Assembly: GCA_039801465.1 (NCBI GenBank) | Contig: JBDRUT010000011.1 | Coordinates: 1 to 64,000 of the forward strand | DNA: 64,000 bases | DNA from: JAOABV01 sp039801465 | GTDB lineage: Bacteria > Hydrothermota > Tepidihabitantia > Tepidihabitantales > CAIPLT01 | Direction of reading: 5' to 3' | Part shown: positions 1-8,759 of the stretch, one piece after another | Layout of the letters: every line of letters starts with the position of its first letter | Numbering within the stretch: the first letter of the stretch is position 1 | Program-made: the position numbers and the translations under genes | The notes under the pieces: generated by a model | The model's database searches: none | What the model was told of the DNA's origin: nothing | The model's input: only the letters and a program-made list of their open reading frames with translations

Positions 1-1539
1 ACTGCTACTTGTGATACACCACAACTTAAATTCTGGCACTGGTATAGTTTTGAAGGCACAACAACACTTTATGATGGTGGTAATGTTAAGATCTCAACTA
101 ATAATGGTCAAACTTGGACAGTGATTAGTCCGGTTGGTGGTTATACTGGAACTGCAGCATCAGGTAATACTGCACTTGCTGGACAACCGATTTATGGTGG
201 TTCAAGCAATGGTTGGGTTCAAGCAATCTTTAATCTGCCAATAACTGCGGGAACGAGATTCTTTTTAAGATGGCATTTTGGCACTGATGGTTCAGTAAAT
301 AACTATCCTGGTTGGTATATTGATGATGTTACTGGTATTGGTTTTGCTGCACTACCACCACCTGATAATGATATTGGTATTGACGCAATCTTAAGTCCTG
401 GACCTAATCATATGCCGAATACACCGATGATACCAAAGGTAAAGATAAAGAACTATGGTGGATTAAGTCAGTCCAATTTCTCAGTTATCTGCTCAATTGT
501 TGGTACTGCTGGTGTTTTAAGATACTTAGATTCAGTAATCGTGCCTTCAATTACTTCAGGCGAAACATTACATATCAGCCTTCCATCCTGGACACCAACG
601 ATTCAAGAAGTTTGCACCCTAAGGTTTAGAACCAAACTACCCAATGACCAAGTTCCAGGTAATGACCGGATGACCAGAATTACGGATATTAGTCCGACAT
701 TCCAGATTGTGATTGGCACGGCAACAACAAATTCTTATTCAGGACCGATGAACCGTTTTTATAACTATTCAACTCATGAAGTAATCTATTTACAGCCAGA
801 GATAGGAATTGCGGGTAATATCACGCGAGTTAGCTATTATAAAGACCATGGCACGAATCTTGACCCAATAGAAAATGTTACAATCTATATGAAGCATACA
901 ACCGATGCATCTTTAACCAGTGGCACATATTCTTTAACTGGTTATCGACAAGTGTATAGCGGTTCATTTCCTAATGACCTGCAGAGTGGTTGGTTAGAAG
1001 TTCAACTGGATACACCTTTTGTCTATAATAATACTCAAAACCTTCAGATATTAATTATTAAAGGTTATCAGCCGTATATTTCAACTACAGTATGTCCGTA
1101 CTGGCAATATACGACAACATCACCGACATATCTGACCCGGCAAGCAGCAAGTGATGCTAGTCAACCAACGAGTTTAACTCAGACATATAATCGACCGAAT
1201 ATTCGGTTAACGATAACTTCATATTCATCAGTTGCTGAAGAAACGAGAATCGTGCCATTAGTAACAATGCTCAATTCAATAAAGCCGAATCCGATAACAA
1301 ATGGTATTGCGAAGATTTCATTCAGTATTGGTGAACCAACACACACCAGACTAAAGATATACGATGCATCCGGAAGAGTAATTAAGACACTGGTCAATAG
1401 CAGATTAGAATCAGGTGTTTACAATCTGATCTGGGATGGCAGAGACGAGAGCAATCGCAAAGTTGCTGAAGGAATTTACTTCTATACCCTGGAAACGCCG
1501 AACCAGAAATTCACTAAAAAGATGGTCTTTACTCGTTAA
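1..1539 (+). CDS. Secreted protein with C-terminal FlgD/T9SS-type sorting domain (5' end outside window)
   Basis: The reading frame is open from base 1, so this is the 3' part (512 codons) of a larger gene. The visible N-terminal part (FWHWYSFEG, STNNGQTW, GWYIDDV) looks like the MAM/jelly-roll module found next to immune-inhibitor-A-type secreted peptidases. A CARDB-like Ig domain follows (PDNDIGIDAI, about visible residues 120-225), then a beta-rich region. The last 90 residues hold a FlgD-Ig-like module (IKPNPI, LKIYDASGRVI, WDGRDESNRKVAEGIYFYTL) ending in basic FTKKMVFTR, as in type IX secretion cargo. The protein is probably exported and surface-bound or released. Any catalytic domain would be upstream of the window. 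Confidence is high for the gene and C-terminal domain, moderate for the MAM-like and CARDB calls. Confidence 0.85.
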   Translation, partial: TATCDTPQLKFWHWYSFEGTTTLYDGGNVKISTNNGQTWTVISPVGGYTGTAASGNTALAGQPIYGGSSNGWVQAIFNLPITAGTRFFLRWHFGTDGSVNNYPGWYIDDVTGIGFAALPPPDNDIGIDAILSPGPNHMPNTPMIPKVKIKNYGGLSQSNFSVICSIVGTAGVLRYLDSVIVPSITSGETLHISLPSWTPTIQEVCTLRFRTKLPNDQVPGNDRMTRITDISPTFQIVIGTATTNSYSGPMNRFYNYSTHEVIYLQPEIGIAGNITRVSYYKDHGTNLDPIENVTIYMKHTTDASLTSGTYSLTGYRQVYSGSFPNDLQSGWLEVQLDTPFVYNNTQNLQILIIKGYQPYISTTVCPYWQYTTTSPTYLTRQAASDASQPTSLTQTYNRPNIRLTITSYSSVAEETRIVPLVTMLNSIKPNPITNGIAKISFSIGEPTHTRLKIYDASGRVIKTLVNSRLESGVYNLIWDGRDESNRKVAEGIYFYTLETPNQKFTKKMVFTR

Positions 1540-1585
1540 TCTAATTACTATTCGCTAATTAGGGTATTTTCAATCATATAATTTA

Positions 1586-1657
1586 GCCGGCGTGGCTCAG
1601 GGGTAGAGCAGCGGTTTCGTAAACCGCAGGTCGGCGGTTCGAATCCGCCCGCCGGCT
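1586..1657 (+). tRNA. tRNA-Thr (anticodon CGT)
   Basis: A complete cloverleaf of 72 nt. The 7-bp acceptor GCCGGCG (1586-1592) pairs with CGCCGGC (1650-1656), and the discriminator is T. The anticodon stem GCGGT/ACCGC encloses loop TTCGTAA, giving anticodon CGT for Thr. The T arm is GGCGG-TTCGAAT-CCGCC. CCA is not encoded. It lies 46 bases after the upstream secreted-protein gene, and a TATAAT hexamer sits only 3 bases before it, so it may be read through from upstream. Confidence 0.95.
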
Positions 1658-2020
1658 TTATTCCTTATAATTGAAAAATTTGTTTTGATTTTATTGAAAA
1701 GATATTAGAGTGCTTTGAAAGATCGCGTGCTTTTTACTTTGCGCAGAAATACAAAATCCTATAAAGTTCGAAAACGCATAAGTGTATCGAGTGCACATTG
1801 CATTGGAGCGACTCACAATTTGCGGTCCCCTAAAGGTTCTAAGCATTCTTATAAAACAATCTATCAATCAATCTCATAGCATTTAATAATTTGTAAGCGT
1901 AAATTGTTAAGTAAATCTTTTGTTGTTTTAACTACTCTTCTTATAAACTTGTTAAAAAATATTTTCCTATCTAAACTAAAAATAAACCTTTAAACCTAAC
2001 CGATAGGCGGCCTTCTTTGT

Positions 2021-2081
2021 TGTTTATCGGGTAACAATAGGCTAATAAAGGGCTAGCAGGGGGCTAGGGGTCATAGGTTCA
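2021..2081 (+). repeat. Dispersed GC-rich element, copy 1
   Basis: The segment GTTGTTTATCGGGTAAC followed by a run containing GGGCTAGC, AGGGGGCTAG and GGGTCATAGG aligns in order with 13611-13670, which has GTTGTCTATCTGGTAAG, GGGCAAGCC, AGGGGGCAAGCC and GGGGCATACCGG. Both copies lie in non-coding DNA near a CCGATAGG box (2000-2007 here; 13675-13682 and 13771-13778 there). GC content is well above the surroundings. Function is unknown. Confidence 0.5.
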
Positions 2082-2166
2082 AATTATAACTTGTTGAAAT
2101 AAATGTAGTTAGTGTTTTAGATTAGTTGATTTTTGACAGATATGCGATTTGATATTTTTCAATAAG

Positions 2167-2371
2167 AAGAAGTTATTAGAATTATGGTAAGCGATGATAC
2201 AGGAATGATTGAATGCATCTGGTTTAATCGACCAGACTTAAAGGATAAATTCGAAGTGAACCCAAAAATTATTGTTTCCGGCATAGTAAATTATTATACT
2301 CGAAAATAAATGGTTAATCCTCTTTACCAGATATTATCCGATGAAAAGATTGGACAAAATAAAACGATGAT
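2167..2371 (+). pseudogene. Inverted partial duplicate of recG (OB-fold segment)
   Basis: Read on the plus strand, this segment encodes VIRIMVSDDTGMIECIWF and on through IGQNKT, matching residues about 80-146 of the intact RecG encoded on the minus strand 3 kb away. Differences include KFEVNPK for KFKVNQK and an in-frame stop after YYTRK where RecG has Q. It covers only the end of the wedge/OB-fold segment and has neither start nor helicase motifs, so it cannot make a working protein. Nucleotide identity to recG is still very high, so the copy is recent compared with the other decayed repeats in the window. Ends are approximate. Confidence 0.85.
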
Positions 2372-2494
2372 TTGTTCAATCAATTCTTTTTGAGATTTTT
2401 GAGTTATACTTAAATAGAGATATTTTTTACTGTGAACAAATAAAACAAAAGTTTAAGACATATATAAAATCTGATTCGGATATTGAAAGGAAAC

Positions 2495-3514
2495 TTAGCG
2501 ATTTAGATTTTGCTTATTGGGAAAATATAAAGTGTGGAGGATTGCGTCAAGTTGATTGAGATTATCCAACTTTTTCTTACCTGGATAATATAGCATTCCG
2601 TCAATAAAATAGAATCGGTTATTATGATTAAAACAATAAGAGATAAATGGTCCGCCGGCAGTCAGTTTATTGTTTTGCCAAACTCCAATTAATTTAATTG
2701 CCCAGATGTTATTAAATAGCGTTGTTTCTGCCCGCGTATACGGTCTATAAACAAAATCACCTTCATAGTATTTAGCGGTCAAACTATCTCTAAGGTTAAT
2801 TAGTTTTGATGGGGTCAAATCCTGCATCTCAGCAGAAGAATAAATAAAAATACTTCGGTCAGGATTATGTGTAATCAGATAAATAAAATTTTCATGCTCG
2901 TATTTAGTAATAAGTCTAAACCGTCTTGGCACCTTAAAGTTAAATTGATATTTATCTAATAAATATTTTGTGAGTTTTTTATCATAACCTTGTTCATAAG
3001 TGATTTTAGTCATATGATTTAATAGGTAGTCTTGAAAAGTTTTTCGGATTCTCGCGCCATAACGTTTTAATCCAGTTGGAAGAAATTCCTTAGATTTAAC
3101 CGCAAAGACTAATACTTTTTGATTTTCGACCCATAAGTCAGCAAAAGCAAATAGCGCCATTGTATCCATTTCAATTTTTTGAGTATGAACATCTAATATT
3201 GTTCTAATCGGTTCTTCATTAACAGTTCCGACGATAAAAAGAAACCGAAACTTAATAAAGTCGGGTAAGCGGGATAAAGGTCGGTAACGAACGATAAACT
3301 CTTCTTCAGGTTGAACAGTATAGATATATCTTTGAAGGATTTCTCTTATTGGCAATTCAATTTCTTCTTTATGGTCAGTAAGTAAAATAACATCACGCAT
3401 TCCGCCGATAGTTGTCGGCAATGGTGGTGAACAGCTAATAACTAAAAATATAAAACTAAAAACAGTCAATATTATTGTGATTTGATATTTGCTATTTAAT
3501 GTATGATATTTCAT
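2495..3514 (-). CDS. DUF4837-like lipoprotein
   Basis: A 339-residue protein of unknown function. The N-terminus has a hydrophobic stretch (about residues 12-27, ending FIFLVISC) followed by C-SPPLP, a good lipoprotein signal with the lipidated Cys near residue 28, so it should sit on the outer face of the inner membrane or in the outer membrane. The rest resembles DUF4837 lipoproteins of the FCB group: an early RDVILLTD strand, a mid segment with FLFIVGTV, and a C-terminal part with YEGDFVYRPYTRAET and YYPGKKK. The start lies 4 bases beyond the recG stop, so it is co-transcribed behind recG. Family assignment is from sequence pattern only. Confidence 0.65.
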   Translation of the reverse strand: MKYHTLNSKYQITIILTVFSFIFLVISCSPPLPTTIGGMRDVILLTDHKEEIELPIREILQRYIYTVQPEEEFIVRYRPLSRLPDFIKFRFLFIVGTVNEEPIRTILDVHTQKIEMDTMALFAFADLWVENQKVLVFAVKSKEFLPTGLKRYGARIRKTFQDYLLNHMTKITYEQGYDKKLTKYLLDKYQFNFKVPRRFRLITKYEHENFIYLITHNPDRSIFIYSSAEMQDLTPSKLINLRDSLTAKYYEGDFVYRPYTRAETTLFNNIWAIKLIGVWQNNKLTAGGPFISYCFNHNNRFYFIDGMLYYPGKKKLDNLNQLDAILHTLYFPNKQNLNR

Positions 3515-3518
3515 AAGT

Positions 3519-5615
3519 TTATCCTACTCTTAATAGTTCAAAGCGGTCCTTGAATTTTTTATTTAATGTGATCTTAATTATTTGGTTTTCCGGCATTGCG
3601 AAATTATTATCTTGTTTGATTAAACTGAAAGCATCGTCACGGGCTTGAAATAGTAAATGCCGGTCTTTTTGTAAGTCGGCAATCTTTAGGTCTGGTAAGC
3701 CGTGTTGTCTAGTTCCCAAGATTTCACCAGGTCCACGAAGTTCTAAATCTTTTTCGGCTAAAAGAAATCCGTCGTCATTGGCTTGAAAGAATTTCAGCCG
3801 TTCATAAGCCGGTGAGAATTTCGAATTTGATAGAATTAAGATACAAAAAGAAGTTTCACTGCCGCGTCCAATACGTCCCCGCAATTGATGAAGTTGAGCT
3901 AAGCCAAATCGTTCCGGATGTTCAATTATCATTACCGTTGCATTAGGAATATCCACTCCAACTTCAATAACCGTTGTCGTGACTAAAATATCAAGTTCGT
4001 GTTTGCGAAATTTTTCCATTAGTTCAATTCGTTCAGAACTTTTTAGTCGACCATGGACTAAACCAACTCTTTGGTCAGGAAAGATTTTTCTAATTTCTTC
4101 ATAGGTTTTGATTGCGGCTTTCAGGTCAAGTTTTTCTGATTCTTCAATTAACGGACAGACAATGTAGATTTGTCTACCTTCATTGATTTTAGTTTGAATA
4201 AAATTATAGACAGATGTTCTTTCTTTTTCTGCAACTAATCGGGTTATAATCCGCTTTCTGCCCGGCGGTTTTTCTGATAGGACGGAAATATCTAAATCAC
4301 CATACAATGTCATCTGTAAGGTTCGAGGAATTGGCGTTGCCGTCATTACTAAAAAATCCGGATTAACGCCTTTATTTATTAAAGCCGCTCTTTGCATCAC
4401 ACCAAAACGGTGTTGTTCATCAATTACTGCTAAACCTAATTGTTTAAATTTAACATTTTGTTCAATTAGAGCATGCGTGCCAAAAACTAAGTCAATCATT
4501 CCAAGTTCAATTTCTTGGATAATGCGTCTTTTCTCTTTTGGTTTAGTGCTTCCGGTTAAAAGACAAGTTCTAACTCCAATCTTTTCCAATCGTTTGTGCC
4601 AAACCAGATAATGTTGTTCTGCCAAGATTTCTGTTGGCGCCATCATTGCCGATTGAAATCCGTTTTCAATTGCAATGAGCATTGCATAGATTGCAATCAC
4701 GGTTTTACCTGAGCCAACATCACCTTGAAGCAATCGGTTCATTGGTGTTTCTTTTGCCAGGTCATCTTTTATTTCCGATAGGACTTTTCTTTGTCCATTA
4801 GTAAGGTCAAATGGTAAAAGTTCTAATAATTTTTTGGTAAAAGTGCCCTTTTCGATTAAGCAATATCCCTTTTTATGTTGGATTGAGTTTAATTTGCGTA
4901 AGGCTAAAAGCAATTCAAGATAGAAGAATTCCTCATAAATTAATCGTTCTTTCGCCTTTTCAGCCTGAGCAAGTGTTCCGGGAAAGTGAATGTTTTTGAT
5001 TGCTTGTTTGATTTCAGGAAAAGAGTACTTTTTAAGGATTTTATCTGGTAGCGTTTCATTTACATATCTTAAATAACTATCAATTGCATATTTCATTGGT
5101 CTACGGATTTCCCAGATTGAGAGTCCTTCGGTCAAAGGATAAACTGGAATTATTCCAACAGCATATAATAAATCAGTCGTAGTTTTATTTTGTCCAATCA
5201 TTTCCTCGGATAATATCTGGTAAAGAGGATTAATCATTTGTTTTCGAGTATAATAATTTACTATGCCGGAGACGATAATTTTTTGGTTCACTTTGAATTT
5301 ATCCTTTAAATCTGGTCGATTAAACCAGATGCATTCAATCATTCCTGTATCATCGCTTACCATAATTCTAATAACTTCTCCTTTATTTCTGGTCTTCTTC
5401 GTTCCACAAGCAACGATTCGACCCATTACTACTGAATCCGTCTTCAGTTTTAAGTCTCGAATTTTTTGGATTTGAGACCGGTCAATGTATCTTCTTGGTA
5501 CTAAAAATAGAAAATCTTCAATGGTCTCAACGCCAATTCTTTTTAGATATTGGGCTCTTTTCGGACCGATGCCTTTAAGATATTGGACTTCAGCAGAAAG
5601 GTCGGGTTTAAACAT
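3519..5615 (-). CDS. recG: ATP-dependent DNA helicase RecG
   Basis: A full-length RecG (698 residues) that reverses stalled replication forks and migrates Holliday junctions. The N-terminal wedge/OB-fold region (about 1-160) contains the helix-hairpin-helix YLKGIGPKRAQYLKRIG. The helicase core follows: Walker A GDVGSGKT (298-305), DEQH (399-402), MTATPIPRT, VHGRL, and QLRGRIGRG of motif VI. The C-terminal segment (ELRGPGEILGTRQHG, PDLKIADL) is typical of the family. The start MFKPDLSAEVQYLKGIGP is at the usual place. The DUF4837-like gene follows after 4 bases. An inverted fragment of residues about 80-146 lies at 2167-2371. Confidence 0.97.
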   Translation of the reverse strand: MFKPDLSAEVQYLKGIGPKRAQYLKRIGVETIEDFLFLVPRRYIDRSQIQKIRDLKLKTDSVVMGRIVACGTKKTRNKGEVIRIMVSDDTGMIECIWFNRPDLKDKFKVNQKIIVSGIVNYYTRKQMINPLYQILSEEMIGQNKTTTDLLYAVGIIPVYPLTEGLSIWEIRRPMKYAIDSYLRYVNETLPDKILKKYSFPEIKQAIKNIHFPGTLAQAEKAKERLIYEEFFYLELLLALRKLNSIQHKKGYCLIEKGTFTKKLLELLPFDLTNGQRKVLSEIKDDLAKETPMNRLLQGDVGSGKTVIAIYAMLIAIENGFQSAMMAPTEILAEQHYLVWHKRLEKIGVRTCLLTGSTKPKEKRRIIQEIELGMIDLVFGTHALIEQNVKFKQLGLAVIDEQHRFGVMQRAALINKGVNPDFLVMTATPIPRTLQMTLYGDLDISVLSEKPPGRKRIITRLVAEKERTSVYNFIQTKINEGRQIYIVCPLIEESEKLDLKAAIKTYEEIRKIFPDQRVGLVHGRLKSSERIELMEKFRKHELDILVTTTVIEVGVDIPNATVMIIEHPERFGLAQLHQLRGRIGRGSETSFCILILSNSKFSPAYERLKFFQANDDGFLLAEKDLELRGPGEILGTRQHGLPDLKIADLQKDRHLLFQARDDAFSLIKQDNNFAMPENQIIKITLNKKFKDRFELLRVG

Positions 5616-5681
5616 CAGTTGTCATTGATTCAACAGCCCAATTTCACATTTTGAATTCAGCATTTATCTTAATCCCTAAAT

Positions 5682-6407
5682 TTACTTCTTCTCTTCAATC
5701 TTACCTTTCATCGGCACAAATCGGACGGGTTCATATTCAGTTTTAATTAATTCGCCATCTTTTTTTTGAAACACAGTCAGAATTTGAGTTTCAAATTCTT
5801 CGCCCATTGGTGCGACAATTCGACCACCTTCTTTTAATTGCCGGATTAGAGAGTCCGGCAAATAAGGTGGAGCGCAGGTTATTAGAATCACATCAAATGG
5901 AGATGCTTCAGTCCAACCTAAATAACCATCGCCGTAGCGGACATAAACATTATTATAATTTAATTCTTTTAATCGTTTTTCCGCTGATTTTGCCAAAGAT
6001 TCAATTATCTCAATAGTATAAACCTCTTTGCAAAGTAAAGAAAGTACTGCGGCTTGATAACCGGAACCGGTGCCAATTTCTAAAACTTTTTCGTCACCTT
6101 TTAGTTCTGCAAGTTCAGTCATCCGAGCAACAATATACGGTTGAGAAATTGTTTGTCCTTCTCCAATCGGCAGGGGATAATCATTATACGCTTCTGATTG
6201 CAGGACTTCTGGGACAAATAGATGTCGGGGAACTTTTTCTAATGCCTTAAGGACTCTTTTATCAGTAACTCCACGGGCTTTAATTTGTGAATTAACCATT
6301 GACTTTCTTAAAACTTCATAATAGTCTTTGCGACCACTACTACAACTTAATAGCAACATAATAATATTAAAGCATAATAGAAAATTAAACAGATGGCAAC
6401 CTTTCAT
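5682..6407 (-). CDS. pcm: Protein-L-isoaspartate O-methyltransferase with lipoprotein signal
   Basis: A repair enzyme that methylates L-isoaspartyl residues of damaged proteins using SAM. Of 241 residues, about 30-235 match PCMT: QIKARGV, VPRHLFVP, GQTISQP (84-90), the SAM loop EIGTGSGYQ (110-118), YVRYGDGYLG and EGGRIVAPMG. Unusually it begins with a hydrophobic segment (FNFLLCFNIIMLLLSCSS) and a lipobox-like LLSC with Cys22, so it is predicted to be exported and lipidated, although the known SAM pool is cytosolic. The start ATG overlaps the stop of a decayed copy of the ligA 3' end, and no Shine-Dalgarno is obvious. Family call secure; location inferred. Confidence 0.9.
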   Translation of the reverse strand: MKGCHLFNFLLCFNIIMLLLSCSSGRKDYYEVLRKSMVNSQIKARGVTDKRVLKALEKVPRHLFVPEVLQSEAYNDYPLPIGEGQTISQPYIVARMTELAELKGDEKVLEIGTGSGYQAAVLSLLCKEVYTIEIIESLAKSAEKRLKELNYNNVYVRYGDGYLGWTEASPFDVILITCAPPYLPDSLIRQLKEGGRIVAPMGEEFETQILTVFQKKDGELIKTEYEPVRFVPMKGKIEEKK

Positions 6408-6428
6408 TTTTTAGATTTAATCATTTTC
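6402..6428 (-). repeat. Decayed tandem copy of the ligA 3' end
   Basis: The bases encoding MIKSKK-stop here repeat the true ligA end MIKTKK-stop at 6496-6522, shifted by exactly 94 bases; about 24 bases are identical but for one. The TGA of this copy overlaps the ATG of pcm (ATGA). An original ligA-pcm ATGA overlap, later separated by duplication of the junction, would explain both the 90-base gap and the copy. Confidence 0.6.
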
Positions 6429-6497
6429 ATATTTTCCCAAAACTGATTAACTTTCAATTGATAATTTGCGATATTTTGAACTACTTATTTGCCGATT

Positions 6498-8504
6498 TCA
6501 TTTTTTAGTTTTAATCATTCGCACAAATTCATCTTCTGAGATTATTTTGACGCCGAGTGCTTTGGCTTTATCATATTTGGAACCGGGTTCTGACCCAACT
6601 AAAACATAATCAGTTTTTTTTGAAACCGATGATGAAACATTACCACCAAGACTGATAATAATCTCGCTGGCTTGTTCCCGTGTATAGTTTTTCAAAGTGC
6701 CAGTTAAGACAAATGTTTTACCCGCTAAAGGTCTTTCTCCTTTTGCTTCAAGTTCTTCGGAAAATTTCAAGCCGACTTTTTTTAAACGTTCAATCAACCG
6801 GATATTCTCTTTATCACTAAAGAAATTTACTATGCTTTCTGCAACTACCGGTCCGATACCCATAACTTGAGCAATCTCTTCTTTTGATGCTTCTTTTAAC
6901 TTATCAATTGAAGGAAATGCCGAAACTAATACTCGGGCAGTATGAATGCCAATATGTCGTATACCTAATGCATAGAGCACTCGGGAATAAGGTCGGTTTT
7001 TACTATTTTCAATTGCATTGAGTAAATTTTGAGTTGATTTTTCACCCATTCGTTCTAAATTAATGATGTCATCATATTTTAAGGTATATAAATCAGCAAA
7101 ATCTTTTAATAGTTTTTTATCAACCAGCATCTCGACCATTGCATTGCCTAAACCTTCAATATCCATTGCTGATCTGCTGGCAAAATGTAATAATCTGCCT
7201 TTAATTTGTGCAGGACAAGAAGCATTAATGCATCGTAAAGCAACTTCATCCGCTTCTCGCACTAAATGACTATGACATACTGGACATTTAGTTGGTAATG
7301 TTACCGGTTTCTCTTTGCCAGTTCTTTTATCAGTTACAACCTTAACTACTTGTGGAATTACTTCGCCAGCTTTTTCAATAATTACCGTATCACCGACCCG
7401 GATGTCTTTTCGTTTAATTTCATCGAAATTGTGCAGGGTGGACCTGGAGATGGTTGAACCAGAGAGAAAAACTGGTTCCATTTCTGCAACCGGTGTGACA
7501 ACACCAGTTCTGCCAACACTAAAGATAATATTACGGATTTTAGTTGTTGCCTGTTTTGGCGGATATTTATAGGCAACTGCCCAGCGTGGACTTTTTATGG
7601 TCTCACCTAATTTCTCGCGGACCGAAAATTCATCAATCTTAACTACCATACCATCAACTTCATAAGGTAATTGATACCGTTTTTCTTGCCACTCTTCACA
7701 ATACTCAATTACTTGTTCAATTGACTTAAACAAGTCTGAATGGGGGATAACCTTAAAACCAACTGTTTTTAAGACTTCAAGTGTTTTTAAGTCCGAAGTG
7801 AATTCTTTTGCTGGTGGTTTAGGTATTGTATGAACAAAGATATCTAGTTTTCTTTCCGCAACCAATTTAGGGTCTAATAATTTAAGACTGCCGGCTGCTG
7901 CATTTCGAGGATTAGCAAATAACGGTTCGCCATTTTCTTCGCGCTCTTGATTTAATTTCTCAAACTGCTTTTTAGTTAAAAAGACTTCTCCGCGCACTTC
8001 GAAATTTCTCAATGATTTTGGAGGATTGATAAGTTGCAAGGGAATCGATTTAATTGTTCTTAAATTCTGGGTAATATCATCACCGGTTGTTCCATCACCC
8101 CTTGTGGCACCTTGAACAAATTTGGCATCAACATATTTCAGTGATACTGCAACACCGTCAACTTTCTGTTCAACAATATAATTAAAATTAGAAACCGATT
8201 TTCTAATGCGTTTATCAAATTCTTTTAACTCTTCATAAGAATAGGTATTATCTAAACTGAGCATCAAAGGAGAATGCGTTACAGGCTTGAACTCTTTAAT
8301 TGGTTCACCGCCAACTCTTTGGGTTGGCGAATCCGGCGTGATTAAATCAGGAAATCTTTGCTCCAATTCAATTAATCTTTTCAAGAGCATATCGTATTCG
8401 TAATCAGAAATTACCGGGTCATTTAAGACATAATAGCGGTAATTGTGGTAATTAATCTCTTGGCGTAGTCTCTCAATCTCTTTTTGGGCTTGTGCTTTGG
8501 TCAT
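6498..8504 (-). CDS. ligA: NAD-dependent DNA ligase LigA
   Basis: Seals nicks in duplex DNA using NAD+ during replication and repair. At 668 residues it is a standard-length LigA. The Ia domain has YHNYRYYVLNDPVISDYEYD. The adenylation domain has the nucleotidyl Lys in EQKVDG (K114), with GDG and EVRGEVF beyond. An OB fold, a four-Cys zinc finger (CPVC to CINASC), helix-hairpin-helix repeats (MGEKSTQNLLNAIE, MGIGPVVAESI) and a C-terminal BRCT domain (GKTFVLTGTL) follow in order. A TTGACT/TAAAAA promoter ends 6 bases before the ATG with no Shine-Dalgarno, suggesting a leaderless mRNA. Confidence 0.97.
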   Translation of the reverse strand: MTKAQAQKEIERLRQEINYHNYRYYVLNDPVISDYEYDMLLKRLIELEQRFPDLITPDSPTQRVGGEPIKEFKPVTHSPLMLSLDNTYSYEELKEFDKRIRKSVSNFNYIVEQKVDGVAVSLKYVDAKFVQGATRGDGTTGDDITQNLRTIKSIPLQLINPPKSLRNFEVRGEVFLTKKQFEKLNQEREENGEPLFANPRNAAAGSLKLLDPKLVAERKLDIFVHTIPKPPAKEFTSDLKTLEVLKTVGFKVIPHSDLFKSIEQVIEYCEEWQEKRYQLPYEVDGMVVKIDEFSVREKLGETIKSPRWAVAYKYPPKQATTKIRNIIFSVGRTGVVTPVAEMEPVFLSGSTISRSTLHNFDEIKRKDIRVGDTVIIEKAGEVIPQVVKVVTDKRTGKEKPVTLPTKCPVCHSHLVREADEVALRCINASCPAQIKGRLLHFASRSAMDIEGLGNAMVEMLVDKKLLKDFADLYTLKYDDIINLERMGEKSTQNLLNAIENSKNRPYSRVLYALGIRHIGIHTARVLVSAFPSIDKLKEASKEEIAQVMGIGPVVAESIVNFFSDKENIRLIERLKKVGLKFSEELEAKGERPLAGKTFVLTGTLKNYTREQASEIIISLGGNVSSSVSKKTDYVLVGSEPGSKYDKAKALGVKIISEDEFVRMIKTKK

Positions 8505-8510
8505 AAGATA

Positions 8511-8538
8511 TTTTTACTAATAGTAATATAAAAGTCAA
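8511..8538 (-). promoter_or_regulatory. Promoter of ligA (leaderless type)
   Basis: On the minus strand, TTGACT (8533-8538) and TAAAAA (8511-8516) are separated by 16 bases. The -10 box ends 6 bases before the ligA ATG (8504), so the predicted transcription start falls at the start codon. The -10 match is only 4 of 6. No other ribosome-binding sequence is visible. Confidence 0.5.
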
Positions 8539-8759
8539 GTAGAATTTCTGCTTGACAAGCTGTAAAAAAATATACTGTATATGTAATCGTTCTTTGAGAA
8601 AAGGGCTGAATTTTTGGGAGTGCGCACTAACATTGGTAAAACTAATAATAGAGCGGATGAAGCATTGTTCTTAATAATTTTTAGTTTTTAATATATATGT
8701 TTATTAAACATTTTCTTTATTTGCCCTAAAATGGGTGCGTGTCGTATAATGGAGGTAAT

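Larger units (their letters stand above)
1658..2494. other. 837-bp gene-poor region with a dispersed repeat and a recG fragment
   Basis: No intact gene is visible. The segment contains one copy of a GC-rich dispersed element (about 2021-2081) and an inverted, broken copy of an internal part of recG (about 2167-2371). The first 350 bases show nothing recognisable. From about 2377 to 2559 a start-less frame of about 58 codons runs on the plus strand into the antisense of the next gene; it may be a relic, but nothing identifies it. The region reads as decayed DNA rather than as a regulatory region. Confidence 0.6.

Noticed and set aside
2377..2559. Start-less frame of about 58 codons (EIFELYLNRDIFYCEQIKQKF)
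   Set aside because: No start codon or ribosome-binding site, and it runs into the antisense strand of a real gene; possibly a relic, but not supportable as a gene.
8552..8581. Plus-strand TTGACA upstream of the 13-repeat gene as its promoter
   Set aside because: The best -10 at 17-18 bases (CTGTAT or TGTATA) is poor, and TATACT lies only 13 bases away; left uncalled.
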